64,000 nt of DNA from Inquilinus ginsengisoli_B (GCF_050434925.1 NZ_JBNDJK010000001.1:4526001-4590000); one strand, 5' to 3'; shown: positions 35,905 through 45,230, counted from the first letter of the stretch. A program made the numbers and translations. Notes: generated by a model not told the origin, from the sequence alone.

Positions 35905-37290
35905 ATGACCTCGCTTGCCGATCTCTCCGCCGTCGATCTCGTCGCCCGCTACCGCGACCGCAGCCTGTCGCCGGTCGAGGCGGCCGAGGCGGTGCTGCAG
36001 CGGATCGAGGCCTGGGAGCCGAAGCTGCAGGCGCTGTGGGCGCTCGATGCGGCCGCCGCCCGCGCCGCCGCGGCCGATTCGGCCAGGCGCTGGGCCGAGG
36101 GGCGGCCGCTCGGCCCGGTCGACGGCGTGCCGGTGACGATCAAGGAGAACATCGCCACGAAGGGCGTGCCGGTGCCGGTCGGCACCGCCGCGACGCCGCT
36201 GGTGCCGGCGGCCGAGGACGCGCCGCCCGCGGCCCGGCTGCGCGAGTCCGGCGCCGTGATCCTGGCAAAGTCCACCATGCCGGATTTCGGCATGCTGTCC
36301 TCCGGCCTCTCCAGCTTCCACAAGCTGGCGCGCAACCCCTGGGATCTGTCGACCAATCCGGGCGGCTCCAGCGCCGGGGCCGGGGCGGCGGCGGCCGCCG
36401 GCTACGGGCCGATCCACATCGGCACCGATATCGGCGGATCCATCCGGCTGCCGGCCGCCTGGTGCGGTATCGTCGGGCTGAAGCCCAGCCTAGGGCGGAT
36501 CCCGATCGACCCGCCCTATGTCGGCCGCGTCGCCGGGCCGATGACCCGAACCGTCGCCGACACGGCCCTGGCGATGTCGGTGCTGTCGCGGCCGGACGGG
36601 CGCGACGGCATGAGCCTGCCGCCGGCGGCGATCGACTGGTCCGACCTCACCATCGATCCGAAAGGGCTGCGCATCGGCCTGATGATGGAGATCGGCGCCG
36701 GCATGGCGCTGGACCCCGAAGTCGGGCAGGCGGTGACCGCCGCCGCCCGGCTGTTCGAGGCGGCCGGCGCCGTGGTCGAGCCGGTGCCGGCGATCCTGAC
36801 CCGGGAGATGCTGGACGGGCTCGACGATTTCTGGCGGGCGCGGGCCTGGGACGATGTCGAGAAGCTGCCGGAAGACGGCCGGGCGAAGATCCTGCCCTAT
36901 ATCCGCGCCTGGGCGGAATCGGGAGCGCAGCGCTCCGGCCTTGCCGTGATCCGCGGCTTCAACCAGACCATGGCGATCCGCAAGGCGGCGGCCAGGCTGT
37001 TCGCCGGGCTCGACTTCGTGCTGTCGCCGACGGCGCCGGTCGCCCGCTTCCCGGCCGACTGGGCCTCGCCGCTGAACGACCCGGAGAAGCCGTTCGAGCA
37101 TATCGGCTACACCGTGGCCTGGAACATGTCGGAGCAGCCGGCGGTCTCGATCAACTGCGGGTACACCAGGGCCGGGGCGCCGATCGGGCTGCAGATCGTC
37201 GGCCGCCGCTTCGACGATCTCGGCGTGTTGCGCTTGGCCCAGGCCTATGAGGACCGCCGCGGCCCGCAGCGTCCCTGGCCGGCCTTGTGA
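35905..37290 (+). CDS. Amidase signature family hydrolase
   Basis: 461-residue enzyme hydrolysing a carboxamide bond, with the full Ser-cisSer-Lys triad. Lys80 lies in PVTIKENIAT, cis-Ser155 in NPGGSSAGAG and nucleophile Ser179 in GTDIGGSIR. It is probably cytoplasmic, as no signal peptide is seen. Amidase-signature enzymes vary widely in substrate (acylamides, nitrile-derived amides, carbamates), and GatA is unlikely because gatB/gatC are absent and the length and motifs fit general amidases. It lies downstream of tctCBA in the same direction, suggesting that the transported acid is released from, or resembles, its product. Confidence 0.88.
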   Translation: MTSLADLSAVDLVARYRDRSLSPVEAAEAVLQRIEAWEPKLQALWALDAAAARAAAADSARRWAEGRPLGPVDGVPVTIKENIATKGVPVPVGTAATPLVPAAEDAPPAARLRESGAVILAKSTMPDFGMLSSGLSSFHKLARNPWDLSTNPGGSSAGAGAAAAAGYGPIHIGTDIGGSIRLPAAWCGIVGLKPSLGRIPIDPPYVGRVAGPMTRTVADTALAMSVLSRPDGRDGMSLPPAAIDWSDLTIDPKGLRIGLMMEIGAGMALDPEVGQAVTAAARLFEAAGAVVEPVPAILTREMLDGLDDFWRARAWDDVEKLPEDGRAKILPYIRAWAESGAQRSGLAVIRGFNQTMAIRKAAARLFAGLDFVLSPTAPVARFPADWASPLNDPEKPFEHIGYTVAWNMSEQPAVSINCGYTRAGAPIGLQIVGRRFDDLGVLRLAQAYEDRRGPQRPWPAL

Positions 37291-37375
37291 AACGCCGATC
37301 CCTGGAACATCCTGGAGCGGTCATCCGTTCCTACTACCGGACATGCTGCCGGATGGTCTGATGTCGAGGGGGGGC

Positions 37376-37771
37376 ATGGATCGGGCGGACCGTGAGATCG
37401 CCATGCTGGAGACCCTTGCGGCCAAGGGGCTGCCGACGGCTGCGATCGTCGGCAAGACCACCGTGCACGGCCAGCCGGCCATCATCTTCGAACGGTATTC
37501 CGGCAGCAGCGCCAACATCGTGCGGGACCGGTCGGTCGTCGACGACAGGCTGCTGAGCGAGGCCAGCGTCGCCAGCCTGTCCCGTATCCGGGCCCTCATG
37601 CTGGAGACGCCGGTCGCCGTGGACCGGCTCAACCTCCTGATCCGTGCGGACGGGGCATTCGTGCTGTCGGACCCCGGCGCGGTGTGGGAAGGCCGGCGGC
37701 CGCCGCAGGACCAAGTCGCGCTGATCGACCTGCTGCTCGCGGCGGCTGAGGCGAAACTCGGGCGGCCATGA
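37376..37771 (+). CDS. Small protein homologous to the C-terminal domain of the next gene
   Basis: 131 residues, no named family recognised. Its length is co-linear with the last ~140 residues of the downstream 1135-residue protein. The pattern SVASLSRIRALM aligns with SISSLKAIRALL, and DRLNLLIRADGAFVLSDP aligns with HDLQFLIDKDGRFVIADP. The glycine-rich loop and lysine of the large protein's domain have no counterpart here, and the catalytic-loop Asp position is Arg. It could be a duplicated fragment, an inactive modulator or an immunity-like partner. The ATG at 37376 has a strong purine-rich site (GAGGGGGGG); starts at 37343 and 37361 are possible. It is 75 bases before the large gene. Confidence 0.6.
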   Translation: MDRADREIAMLETLAAKGLPTAAIVGKTTVHGQPAIIFERYSGSSANIVRDRSVVDDRLLSEASVASLSRIRALMLETPVAVDRLNLLIRADGAFVLSDPGAVWEGRRPPQDQVALIDLLLAAAEAKLGRP

Positions 37772-37845
37772 CCTTCGCCCTCGGGCCATTGGCCTGAAGC
37801 GCGCATCTCGGGTCTGGTCTGTCCTTATGGGGGAGGGGCGCTGTC

Positions 37846-40800
37846 ATGGTCTTTCCAGCCGATCGCTCCAGCGGCCTGCCGCCTTACTCGCCGCGCGTGG
37901 ATCGCGGCAAGCCGGACAGCCCGGTCCGTTTCGTGGATGTGGTCGATGCCGTCCGCAAGGAAGGCCGCCCCGTCTCGGGGACCCCGGACGCCCCGGCGCA
38001 AGCTCTTCCCGAGGATCCGCCGAAGCCGCCGTCAGGGCTGATCGACCCGGCCAAGACCATCGCCGACGACCGACGCCACCGGATCGACGACTGGGCCGGC
38101 GGGGCGGATGACAGTGTCCTGCCCTGGAACGACGATTCCCACGACAAGGTCGCGCATGCGCTGCGCGGGAACTCCGGGCTCGGCGGGCTGACGCAGGATG
38201 AGCAGCGCTATCTGGTCGACCGGGCGCTCGACAAATGGGTCCGCGAGGGCGAGACCTATTCCTCGCCGCGGGACCTGGCACGGGACGTTCGCGGCGACGG
38301 AACCCTGGGGCCGCTGGTGGCCGAGCGCTGCGCCGTCAAGGCCGCCGCCCTGGAGGCGGGGCAGCGCCGCAAGCCGGCGTCCGAGCGCAACGGGGATGCG
38401 GTCGACATCGGCGGCGCTGCCATCGTCGCGCTGCATGTCGAGCCGGGCCGCAAAACCGATGCGGCGCAGCAGGCCGCGCTGCGGCGGCTGGTCGAGCAGC
38501 TGGGACCGGCCAAGGCGGCGGGCCTCGCCGAGGCGCTGTCCTCGCCCGGCCTCGAGACCGAATACGCCTCGGCGACGCTCGAGGCCCTCAATGCCGGGCC
38601 GTTCACCGACAGCGGCTGGGCCTTCACCACCAGCGCCTTCTCCACCACCCAGGAACAGCGCTACGGCCAGGGCACGGACCTGTCGATGCCGATGGCCAAG
38701 GCCCTCGCCCGCGGGCTGTTCCCGCAGGACCCGCAGCGGCAGCAGCGGGAGGCGCAGCGGATCGGCGACCTGCTGTCATCGCCGACCGGCCGGTCGCTGC
38801 TGACGCCGCCCAACGCCGTTCTCGGCGAGGACAAGGTCGGGCCGGAGCGCCGGGCCCAGGCCTTGGCTGTGGTGCTGCAGAACCCGGAGATCACGGTCGC
38901 CCGCCTGTCGCGCGACGGCTTCGATCCCTGGGCCAGCCCGCTGATCGCCACGCCGATCGCTCAGGACCAGGCGGATCGAGCGCTTGCGGCCAGCCGGCAG
39001 ACGCCTGAGGCGATTGCCGACCGCATCGGTGGCGGCAGCGGCGTCGGCATCCCGGAAGAGCTGCACGGCACCCAGCTCGACAACCGGGTCGGCCAGGCGA
39101 TGAACTTCCCGCCCGAAGGCATCTCCGCCGACACGCCGCCTGACAAGCTGAAGCAGCTGAATGACGAGGCCGCCCGGGGCGGGCATTCCTTCTACGCCAC
39201 CGGCGACAACGCCGGGACGGTGCGGAAGATCACCGCCACGATCCGGGATCTGAGCGGCGACACCGCCCGGGTCACGGTGCTGCCGATCCAGTATTCCAGC
39301 CGCCAGACCGGGCCGGTGGCGCTGCCGCTCTTCCGGGTCGAGGGCAAGGACGGCAAGGCCTGGTTCGTCGACAATCTGGGCGCGCGGTACGACAGCTTCG
39401 GCGAATGGACCGGCAAGAACCAGCTGCCGCCCGGAAACGTCACCTATCCCAAGGGCGGCGAGCTGAAGCCGGGCCCCGACGGCAAGGTGGCGCTGGACAG
39501 CCGCAACACCCCGAAGACGGTGGACACGATCGGCGAACAGCTGCTGGAGGCCGGCGACATGGCCGCCCTGGCCGGCGGCCTGCTGGCCGGCGGGGCGATG
39601 ATGATCGGCAGCGGCGGCACCGCGGCCCCGGTGGTGATGATCGCCGCCGGGGCGTGGGTCTCGGGCCGCGGTGCGCAGACCCTGGCCGAGCGTGACGACA
39701 TCGGCCTGTCGAACGATCTCGGCGACCCGCAGGCGAGGGCCGCCTATTTCAACATCGCGGCCGGCGTGCTGAGCGGTCTCCCGCTCGGCCGCGCCGCCTT
39801 CCTGGCCCGGACCGGCCAGGACGTGACCATGCCCGGAGCCTGGGCCGTCGCCAACGGTACCGCGATCGGGGCGGACACCGTGGCGGCCGGCAACACCGGA
39901 TACACCCTGGTCACGGACTGGAACGATCTCGACCCGGCCCAGCGCTTCGAGATGGGCCTGGGCATGGCGTTCTGGACCGTCTCCGCCGGTGCCATGGCCC
40001 GGCAGGCCTTTCAGCCGCGCCCCGTCGCGCCAGCCGATCCGCCCGCATCGACCTCGCGTCCCGGCGAAGACGCGCCGCCCGACCCGTCCGCACCGGCCCC
40101 TCGTCCGGACGGAGAGGCGCCGCCGCCGACCCCGCCGCGCGAGGCGCCCCCGGTCGCCCGGAATCCGTCCCGGACGCTCGACCTGCGCCCCGGCGACGAC
40201 CGGAGCTCTCCGCGAACGCAGAAGATCGCGTTCCCCCGAATCGACATGGATCGGGTCCGGGTCGCCGGCCGCCTGCCGGCGGATGACGGCAGCGTCGGGC
40301 GTGCCCGACTGCGGACGCTCAATGCATTGCTAGTGAAGAAGGGCATCGAGTCCGTCGACGTCGCCCATCTCGCCGCCGCCGACGGCACCGGCCATGTCGT
40401 AGACGTCCACGGCAACCGATTCAGCGTGCCGGAGCTGTTCACGAAGTCGATGGTCTTGCGGGATGATGCGTACGAGCCGATCGTCCTGAACTTCCCGCGG
40501 CCGAGCGCCGAGGCGGATGCCTTCGCGCAGCGCGTGGCCGACTACAGCGGCGTCGATGTCTATGTGACGGGCTCGCGAGATCGCGGCTGGTGGAACGTCT
40601 TCCATCGGAAGGCGGTGCCCCAGGGGCCGAGCGGCAGGATCGAGGTCGAGAACGGCCGGACATTTACGGTCGATGGTCAGGGCCGGCGCCGGGCGATCGA
40701 CCCCGAGGACAATCTCGGCGAGGTCCTGGGAGTGGGGGCCGAGAAGACCGCCTTCGCCTTCGGCGACGATCATGTGATCGTCGTCTACAAGGATCAGGAG

Positions 40801-41253
40801 CCCGAGGTGCGGAAGACGGGCGGGATCCTCTACGACCCGCAGCATGAGCAGTCGGTTCTCGCCGGGCTCGATCGCCTCGGCTTCCCGATCGTGAAGACCC
40901 GGGCCGAGTTCGAGGTCAACGGGCAGAAGGCCTTCCTGCAGGACCGCTACGTCGCCAACGACCGGGATCTCGACTATCGCATCGATGCCGGCGACCGGCC
41001 GCTCGGCGCCACGCTGCTGAACCAGAACAGCATCTCGAGCCTGAAGGCGATCCGCGCCCTGCTGGTCAGCAAGGATGTCGCCATCCACGACCTGCAGTTC
41101 CTGATCGACAAGGACGGCCGCTTCGTGATCGCCGACCCGGTCGGCTTTCAGCACGGGCTGGACGATGCGGGCCGGACCAAGCAGGCGAAAAATCTGCGGG
41201 AGATCGACGCCCTCATCCGCAGGGCCGAGATCAATGGCTGGCCGCGGAACTAG
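37846..41253 (+). CDS. Large effector/polymorphic-toxin-like protein with kinase-like C-terminal module
   Basis: 1135 residues, unknown overall. The Ser/Pro-rich N-terminus lacks a Sec signal. Residues about 150-390 are helical. Residues about 430-565 resemble what I remember of DUF4781 proteins (AWFVDNLGARYDSFGEWTGK, LPPGNVTYP). About 570-720 is Gly/Ala-rich and hydrophobic (GGLLAGGAMMIGSGGT), and about 724-772 is a proline-rich linker. The C-terminal part from ~780 ends in a domain (about 955-1135) with a Gly-loop-like LGVGAEKTAFAF, VIVVYK, and HDLQFLI followed by FVIADP, reminiscent of a protein-kinase-like ATP site and catalytic loop. A purine-rich ribosome site precedes the ATG at 37846. 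The architecture (delivery part, linker, C-terminal active domain) suggests an exported effector, but no secretion genes are nearby. Confidence 0.65.
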   Translation: MVFPADRSSGLPPYSPRVDRGKPDSPVRFVDVVDAVRKEGRPVSGTPDAPAQALPEDPPKPPSGLIDPAKTIADDRRHRIDDWAGGADDSVLPWNDDSHDKVAHALRGNSGLGGLTQDEQRYLVDRALDKWVREGETYSSPRDLARDVRGDGTLGPLVAERCAVKAAALEAGQRRKPASERNGDAVDIGGAAIVALHVEPGRKTDAAQQAALRRLVEQLGPAKAAGLAEALSSPGLETEYASATLEALNAGPFTDSGWAFTTSAFSTTQEQRYGQGTDLSMPMAKALARGLFPQDPQRQQREAQRIGDLLSSPTGRSLLTPPNAVLGEDKVGPERRAQALAVVLQNPEITVARLSRDGFDPWASPLIATPIAQDQADRALAASRQTPEAIADRIGGGSGVGIPEELHGTQLDNRVGQAMNFPPEGISADTPPDKLKQLNDEAARGGHSFYATGDNAGTVRKITATIRDLSGDTARVTVLPIQYSSRQTGPVALPLFRVEGKDGKAWFVDNLGARYDSFGEWTGKNQLPPGNVTYPKGGELKPGPDGKVALDSRNTPKTVDTIGEQLLEAGDMAALAGGLLAGGAMMIGSGGTAAPVVMIAAGAWVSGRGAQTLAERDDIGLSNDLGDPQARAAYFNIAAGVLSGLPLGRAAFLARTGQDVTMPGAWAVANGTAIGADTVAAGNTGYTLVTDWNDLDPAQRFEMGLGMAFWTVSAGAMARQAFQPRPVAPADPPASTSRPGEDAPPDPSAPAPRPDGEAPPPTPPREAPPVARNPSRTLDLRPGDDRSSPRTQKIAFPRIDMDRVRVAGRLPADDGSVGRARLRTLNALLVKKGIESVDVAHLAAADGTGHVVDVHGNRFSVPELFTKSMVLRDDAYEPIVLNFPRPSAEADAFAQRVADYSGVDVYVTGSRDRGWWNVFHRKAVPQGPSGRIEVENGRTFTVDGQGRRRAIDPEDNLGEVLGVGAEKTAFAFGDDHVIVVYKDQEPEVRKTGGILYDPQHEQSVLAGLDRLGFPIVKTRAEFEVNGQKAFLQDRYVANDRDLDYRIDAGDRPLGATLLNQNSISSLKAIRALLVSKDVAIHDLQFLIDKDGRFVIADPVGFQHGLDDAGRTKQAKNLREIDALIRRAEINGWPRN

Positions 41254-41288
41254 GCCGGTGCTGTTAGCGCCGACGCCTGTTCCCGAGC

Positions 41289-41325
41289 CGTCATTGCGAG
41301 GAGGCGAAGCCGACGAAGCAATCCA
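41289..41325. repeat. Dispersed palindromic element, family C (half copy)
   Basis: CGTCATTGCGAGGAGGCGAA and the following bases, through AAGCAATCCA, match the left arm of the element at 21016 exactly; the right arm is missing. It lies just after the large effector-like gene and before the Fur-like box. Confidence 0.75.
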
Positions 41326-41354
41326 TGTCTCCGCGCGAGCTGCCTCATAGATGT

Positions 41355-41378
41355 CTATTGATTATCATTCGCATTTCC
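41355..41378. promoter_or_regulatory. Fur-box-like sequence upstream of the siderophore-type binding protein gene
   Basis: On the reverse strand the site reads AATGCGAATGATAATCAATA. This is close to the classical Fur operator pattern of GATAAT/ATTATC hexamers, in an AT-rich island 47-70 bases before the gene start. Iron control of the downstream ABC binding protein is the natural inference. Confidence 0.55.
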
Positions 41379-41424
41379 TCCATTGAATTTGCCTGACGTA
41401 ACATTTCATTCCGGACCTGCCGCC

Positions 41425-42552
41425 ATGATGTCCCGACGCACCCTCGGCCTTGCCGCGGCCCTTCTGTTCGCCGCCGGCGCGGCGCCGGCGGCCGAGACCC
41501 GGACGGTGGAGGACGTCGCCGGCCGCAGCGTCCAGGTGCCGGCCGAGGCGAAGCGGATCATCCTGGGCGAGGGGCGGCAGATCTACCTGCTGGCGGCGCT
41601 CGACACCGAGGCGCCGTTCCAGCGCGTCGTCGGCTGGCGCGACGATCTCGAGAAGGCCGATCGCGACGGCTACGAGATCTACCGCCGGAAATATCCCTTC
41701 ATCGCCGACCTGCCGCGCTTCGGCGGCGCCAAGGAGGGCACCTTCGACGTCGAGCAGGCGCTGACGCTGCATCCCGACCTGGTGGTGATGAACCTCGAAT
41801 CGAAGCTGGCGACCGACGAGGGCGGGCTGATCGACAAGCTGGCTGCCGTCGGCATCCCGGTTGTGTTCATCGATTTCCGCGAGCGGCCCTTCGAGAATGC
41901 GGAGAAGAGCATCCGCATCCTCGGCCAGGTGATCGGGCGCGAGCAGCGGGCGGAGGAGGTGATCGCCTTTCGTCGCGCCGAGATCGAGAAGGTCACCGGC
42001 CGGCTCGCATCCTATGCCGGGCCGCGGCCGCAGGTGATGATCGACCGCGCCGGCGGCTACAGCGACGAATGCTGCATGTCCTTCGGCGACGAGAATTTCG
42101 GCCGCATGGTCTCGGTCGCCGGCGGCGACAACATCGCCCGCGACCTGATCCCCGGCACCTTCGGCACGCTGAACCCGGAGCAGATCGTCGCGTCGAAGCC
42201 GGATGTGGTGGTCGTCACCGGCAGCAACTGGACGCTGTACGAGACCGCCGGCGCCTGGGTCGGAGTCGGCCCAGGCGCCGACCGCGACGTCAGTCGTGCC
42301 CGGTTGCAGGCGCTGATGCAGCGGCCGGCCTTCACCACCATCCCGGCGACGCAGACCGGCCGGGTGCACGCTATCTGGCACCAGTTCTACGATAGCCCCT
42401 ACCAGTTCGTGGCGATCCAGGCGCTGGCGAAATGGCTGCATCCGGAGCTGTTCGCCGACCTCGACCCGGACGCCACCTTCCGCAGCTTCCACGAGCGCTT
42501 CCTGCCGGTGGAGTACCGGCCCGGTTACTGGGTCTCGCTGACGCCGGGGTGA
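41425..42552 (+). CDS. ABC transporter substrate-binding protein, siderophore/heme/B12 class
   Basis: Periplasmic receptor of the FepB/BtuF-like class III fold (375 residues). The signal peptide (MSRRTLGLAAALLFAAGAAP) is followed by TRTVEDVAGRSVQVPAEAKR, the standard entry of the family. Two lobes are joined by a long helix, with HPDLVVMNLE and LNPEQIVASKPDVVVVTGS as lobe motifs. No permease or ATPase gene is adjacent. The Fur-like box in front argues for an iron compound. ATG 41425 and ATG 41428 are both possible and would hardly change the signal peptide. Confidence 0.85.
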   Translation: MMSRRTLGLAAALLFAAGAAPAAETRTVEDVAGRSVQVPAEAKRIILGEGRQIYLLAALDTEAPFQRVVGWRDDLEKADRDGYEIYRRKYPFIADLPRFGGAKEGTFDVEQALTLHPDLVVMNLESKLATDEGGLIDKLAAVGIPVVFIDFRERPFENAEKSIRILGQVIGREQRAEEVIAFRRAEIEKVTGRLASYAGPRPQVMIDRAGGYSDECCMSFGDENFGRMVSVAGGDNIARDLIPGTFGTLNPEQIVASKPDVVVVTGSNWTLYETAGAWVGVGPGADRDVSRARLQALMQRPAFTTIPATQTGRVHAIWHQFYDSPYQFVAIQALAKWLHPELFADLDPDATFRSFHERFLPVEYRPGYWVSLTPG

Positions 42553-42726
42553 AGGCAGACGGTCCTACGGCAATGACCCATGTCATGAAAACGACACCCG
42601 CCGCCCCTAGATTGCCTGCCAGCGACATATCGATCTGAAGAGCCGGAGCGCGTCGCGAGCGCTCGACGAACCGGCCGGGAAGGGGGCCGCCCAGGGTGGC
42701 GGCGGATCGAGAGGAGGGCTGAGCCC

Positions 42727-45192
42727 ATGCCAGGACCCGTCGGACCCGAATTCGTCGTCAACACCTGGAACGGCGCATGGCAGGACAACCCGGACGTCAC
42801 GACGCTGCCGAACGGCAACATCGCGGTCGTCTGGGACTCGCTGTATCTGGAAGACGACCTGGACGTGCAATACGCCGCCGTCCAGATCTTCCGCCCCGAC
42901 GGCACGCCGGTCGGCAACGAGAAGATCCTGTCGGACCTCGCCCTCGTCGCCAACCATGCCCGGATCGAGGCGCTCGCGGGCGGCGGCTTCGCGGCGGTGT
43001 GGGAGGGCAGCCCCGATTCGGTCCTGGAACGTGCCGACATCTACACCGCCGTCTATGACGACAACGGCAACCGCGTCAGCGCGATCCAGAAGGTCAACCA
43101 GCCCACCGACGACTACTACTTCGCCCCCGAGATCGTCTCCCGTGCCGATGGCGGCTACACCGTCATCTGGTCGCGGGAAGGGACGGCCGATGGCGAAGCG
43201 GCGTTCCATGGCGACAACTCCTTCGCCCGGAGCTTCTCGGCGGCCGGCTTGCCCATCGACGACGTGTTCCAGCTCAACCAGCGGACCTTCGGCGACCAGC
43301 ACGACGTCCGCGCGGTGCAGCTTTCCAACGGCAATATCGTCACCGTCTGGGAAAGCGAGTATGCCGGGCAGAGCCTCTACGGCACCCCTTCGGACCTGCG
43401 CGCGCGCATCCTCGGCGCCGACGGCCGGCCGGTCACGGCGGAATTCGGCCTGTCCTCCGAGACCAACGGTCCCAACAGCGGCTTCGCGCTGACCAACACG
43501 GATGTGTCCGTCGCGGCGCTCACCGGTGGCCGCTTCGTCGCGACCTGGGTGGAGACCGTTCTCGAAGGCCAACCGAACGGCGACACCGCCTTTCGCCTCT
43601 ACGGCCGGATCTTCGGGGCGGACGGCCGGCCCGAGGGAGCGACGTTCCAGATCAACACCTTCGACAGCGAGATCCCGGACCATTCCAGCGTGGTCGGCCT
43701 GGCGGGCGGCGGCTTCGTCGTGGTCTGGGACCAGTGGCCCCCGGACGCATGGCCGCTGCCGGACCGGCACTTCGAGGAAGTGTTCGGCCAGTATTTCTTC
43801 GAGGACGGGCGCAAGGTCGGCGCCAACTTCCTGGTCAACCAGTCCTATGTCGGCAACCAGGAATGGCCGTCGGTCACCGCGCTGGAGACCGGCGGGTTCT
43901 TCGTGGCCTATGAGAGCGAGGATCTCGACGGCGACGACGACGGCATCGGCGGCCGCGTGTTCTCCGGCGTCACCGTTGCCACGCTGACCGGCTCCGCCGG
44001 CGGCGATCTGCTGCAAGGCGGCAGCGGCAGCGAGCGCATCCGGGGCCTCGACGGCAACGACCAGCTGGTCGGGAATGGCGGCGACGATATCCTGACAGGT
44101 GAGGGCGGCAACGACGTGCTCCGCGGCGGCGCCGGGGCCGACTGGCTCGACGGCGGCGCCGGCATCGACACCGTCAGCTACTACACCGCCACGGTCGGCG
44201 TGACGGTGGATCTCGCCACCGGCAAGGGCACCGGCGGCGAAGCCCAGGGTGACCGCCTGGTCTCGATCGAGAACGTCTCAGGCAGCCAGGCGGGCGACAC
44301 CCTCACCGGCAACACCGGCGCCAACACCCTGCAGGGCTGGAACGGCAACGACGTGCTCCGCGGCGCCGCCGGGGCCGACCGGCTGGATGGCGGCGCCGGC
44401 ATCGACACCGCCAGCTATTGGGGCGCGACGGTCGGCGTGACGGTGAATCTCGCCGCCGGCACGGGCACCGGCGGCGAGGCCCAGGGCGACATCCTGATCG
44501 GGATCGAGCACCTCTCCGGCAGCCAGGCCAACGACACTCTCACCGGCAATGCCGGCGCCAACACGCTGCAGGGCTGGAACGGCAACGACGTGCTCCGCGG
44601 CGGCGCCGGGGCCGACCGGCTGGACGGCGGCGCCGGCGTCGACACCGCGAGTTACTGGGGCGAGACAGCCGGCGTGACGGTGAATCTCGCCACCGGCACG
44701 GGCACCGGCGGCCATGCCCAGGGCGACATCCTGATCGGGATCGAGAACGTCAGCGGCGGCAGGGCGGGGGACACCCTGATCGGCAGCAATGGGGCCAATG
44801 CGCTCAACGGCTACGAAGGCAACGACCTGCTCCGCGGTGGCGCCGGCAAGGACTCGCTGACCGGCGGCAGCGGCGCCGACCGCTTCGTCTTCGCTGCGAC
44901 GGGCGACAGCGCCGTGGGCGCCAACGCCGACCGGATCACCGATTTCAGCCGGGCCCAGGGCGACCGGATCGACCTGTCGGGGATCGACGCCAATTCGGCC
45001 GCCGCCGGCACCCAGGCCTTCAGCTTCATCGGCAGCGGCGCCTTCACCCATCACGCCGGCCAGCTGCGCGCCGTCGTCACCAGCCCCGGCGTCATCACCA
45101 TCGCCGGGGACGTCAACGGCGACGGGGTTTCGGACTTCCACATCCAGCTGACCGGCGGCATCGCACTGGTCGCGGGCGATTTCGTGCTGTAG
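42727..45192 (+). CDS. RTX repeat protein with serralysin-type C-terminus
   Basis: 821-residue acidic protein, probably exported by a type I system. Residues 1-415 are repeats built on the pattern V.LxxGxxxVxWxS...DxxGxxVGxE (e.g. LPNGNIAVVWDS, NGNIVTVWES, GGGFVVVWDQ), which should form a beta-propeller-like domain. Residues about 418-718 carry calcium-binding nonapeptides (GGNDVLRGGAGAD) arranged in three 79-residue units. The last ~100 residues (RFVFAATGDSAVGANADRIT, DFSRAQGDRIDLSGID) match the serralysin C-terminal domain that carries the secretion signal. No protease motif (HExxH) was seen. AGGAGG precedes the ATG. A role as surface, adhesive or matrix protein is inference. Confidence 0.88.
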   Translation: MPGPVGPEFVVNTWNGAWQDNPDVTTLPNGNIAVVWDSLYLEDDLDVQYAAVQIFRPDGTPVGNEKILSDLALVANHARIEALAGGGFAAVWEGSPDSVLERADIYTAVYDDNGNRVSAIQKVNQPTDDYYFAPEIVSRADGGYTVIWSREGTADGEAAFHGDNSFARSFSAAGLPIDDVFQLNQRTFGDQHDVRAVQLSNGNIVTVWESEYAGQSLYGTPSDLRARILGADGRPVTAEFGLSSETNGPNSGFALTNTDVSVAALTGGRFVATWVETVLEGQPNGDTAFRLYGRIFGADGRPEGATFQINTFDSEIPDHSSVVGLAGGGFVVVWDQWPPDAWPLPDRHFEEVFGQYFFEDGRKVGANFLVNQSYVGNQEWPSVTALETGGFFVAYESEDLDGDDDGIGGRVFSGVTVATLTGSAGGDLLQGGSGSERIRGLDGNDQLVGNGGDDILTGEGGNDVLRGGAGADWLDGGAGIDTVSYYTATVGVTVDLATGKGTGGEAQGDRLVSIENVSGSQAGDTLTGNTGANTLQGWNGNDVLRGAAGADRLDGGAGIDTASYWGATVGVTVNLAAGTGTGGEAQGDILIGIEHLSGSQANDTLTGNAGANTLQGWNGNDVLRGGAGADRLDGGAGVDTASYWGETAGVTVNLATGTGTGGHAQGDILIGIENVSGGRAGDTLIGSNGANALNGYEGNDLLRGGAGKDSLTGGSGADRFVFAATGDSAVGANADRITDFSRAQGDRIDLSGIDANSAAAGTQAFSFIGSGAFTHHAGQLRAVVTSPGVITIAGDVNGDGVSDFHIQLTGGIALVAGDFVL
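44161..44871 (+). repeat. Three tandem 237-bp coding repeats in the RTX gene
   Basis: Units start at 44161, 44398 and 44635, each 237 bases (79 codons), opening GGCATCGACACCG or a close variant. Each encodes an SYWGATVGVTVNLA-type strand pair followed by GTGGEAQGD, a GANTLQGWNGNDVLRG RTX block and DRLDGGAG. The second and third are nearly identical at the DNA level, pointing to recent duplication; the third decays in its second half. Confidence 0.85.
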
Positions 45193-45230
45193 CGGCCGGC
45201 TGTCGGCGGCCGGCGGTACATTCGCCGGTT

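Noticed and set aside
37376..41253. Type III or VI secretion locus around the giant protein
   Set aside because: No structural secretion gene was seen within the window; only the protein's own architecture suggests export.
44161..44871. CRISPR-like regular repeats
   Set aside because: The 237-bp period is in-frame coding sequence of RTX units, with no short repeats or spacers.
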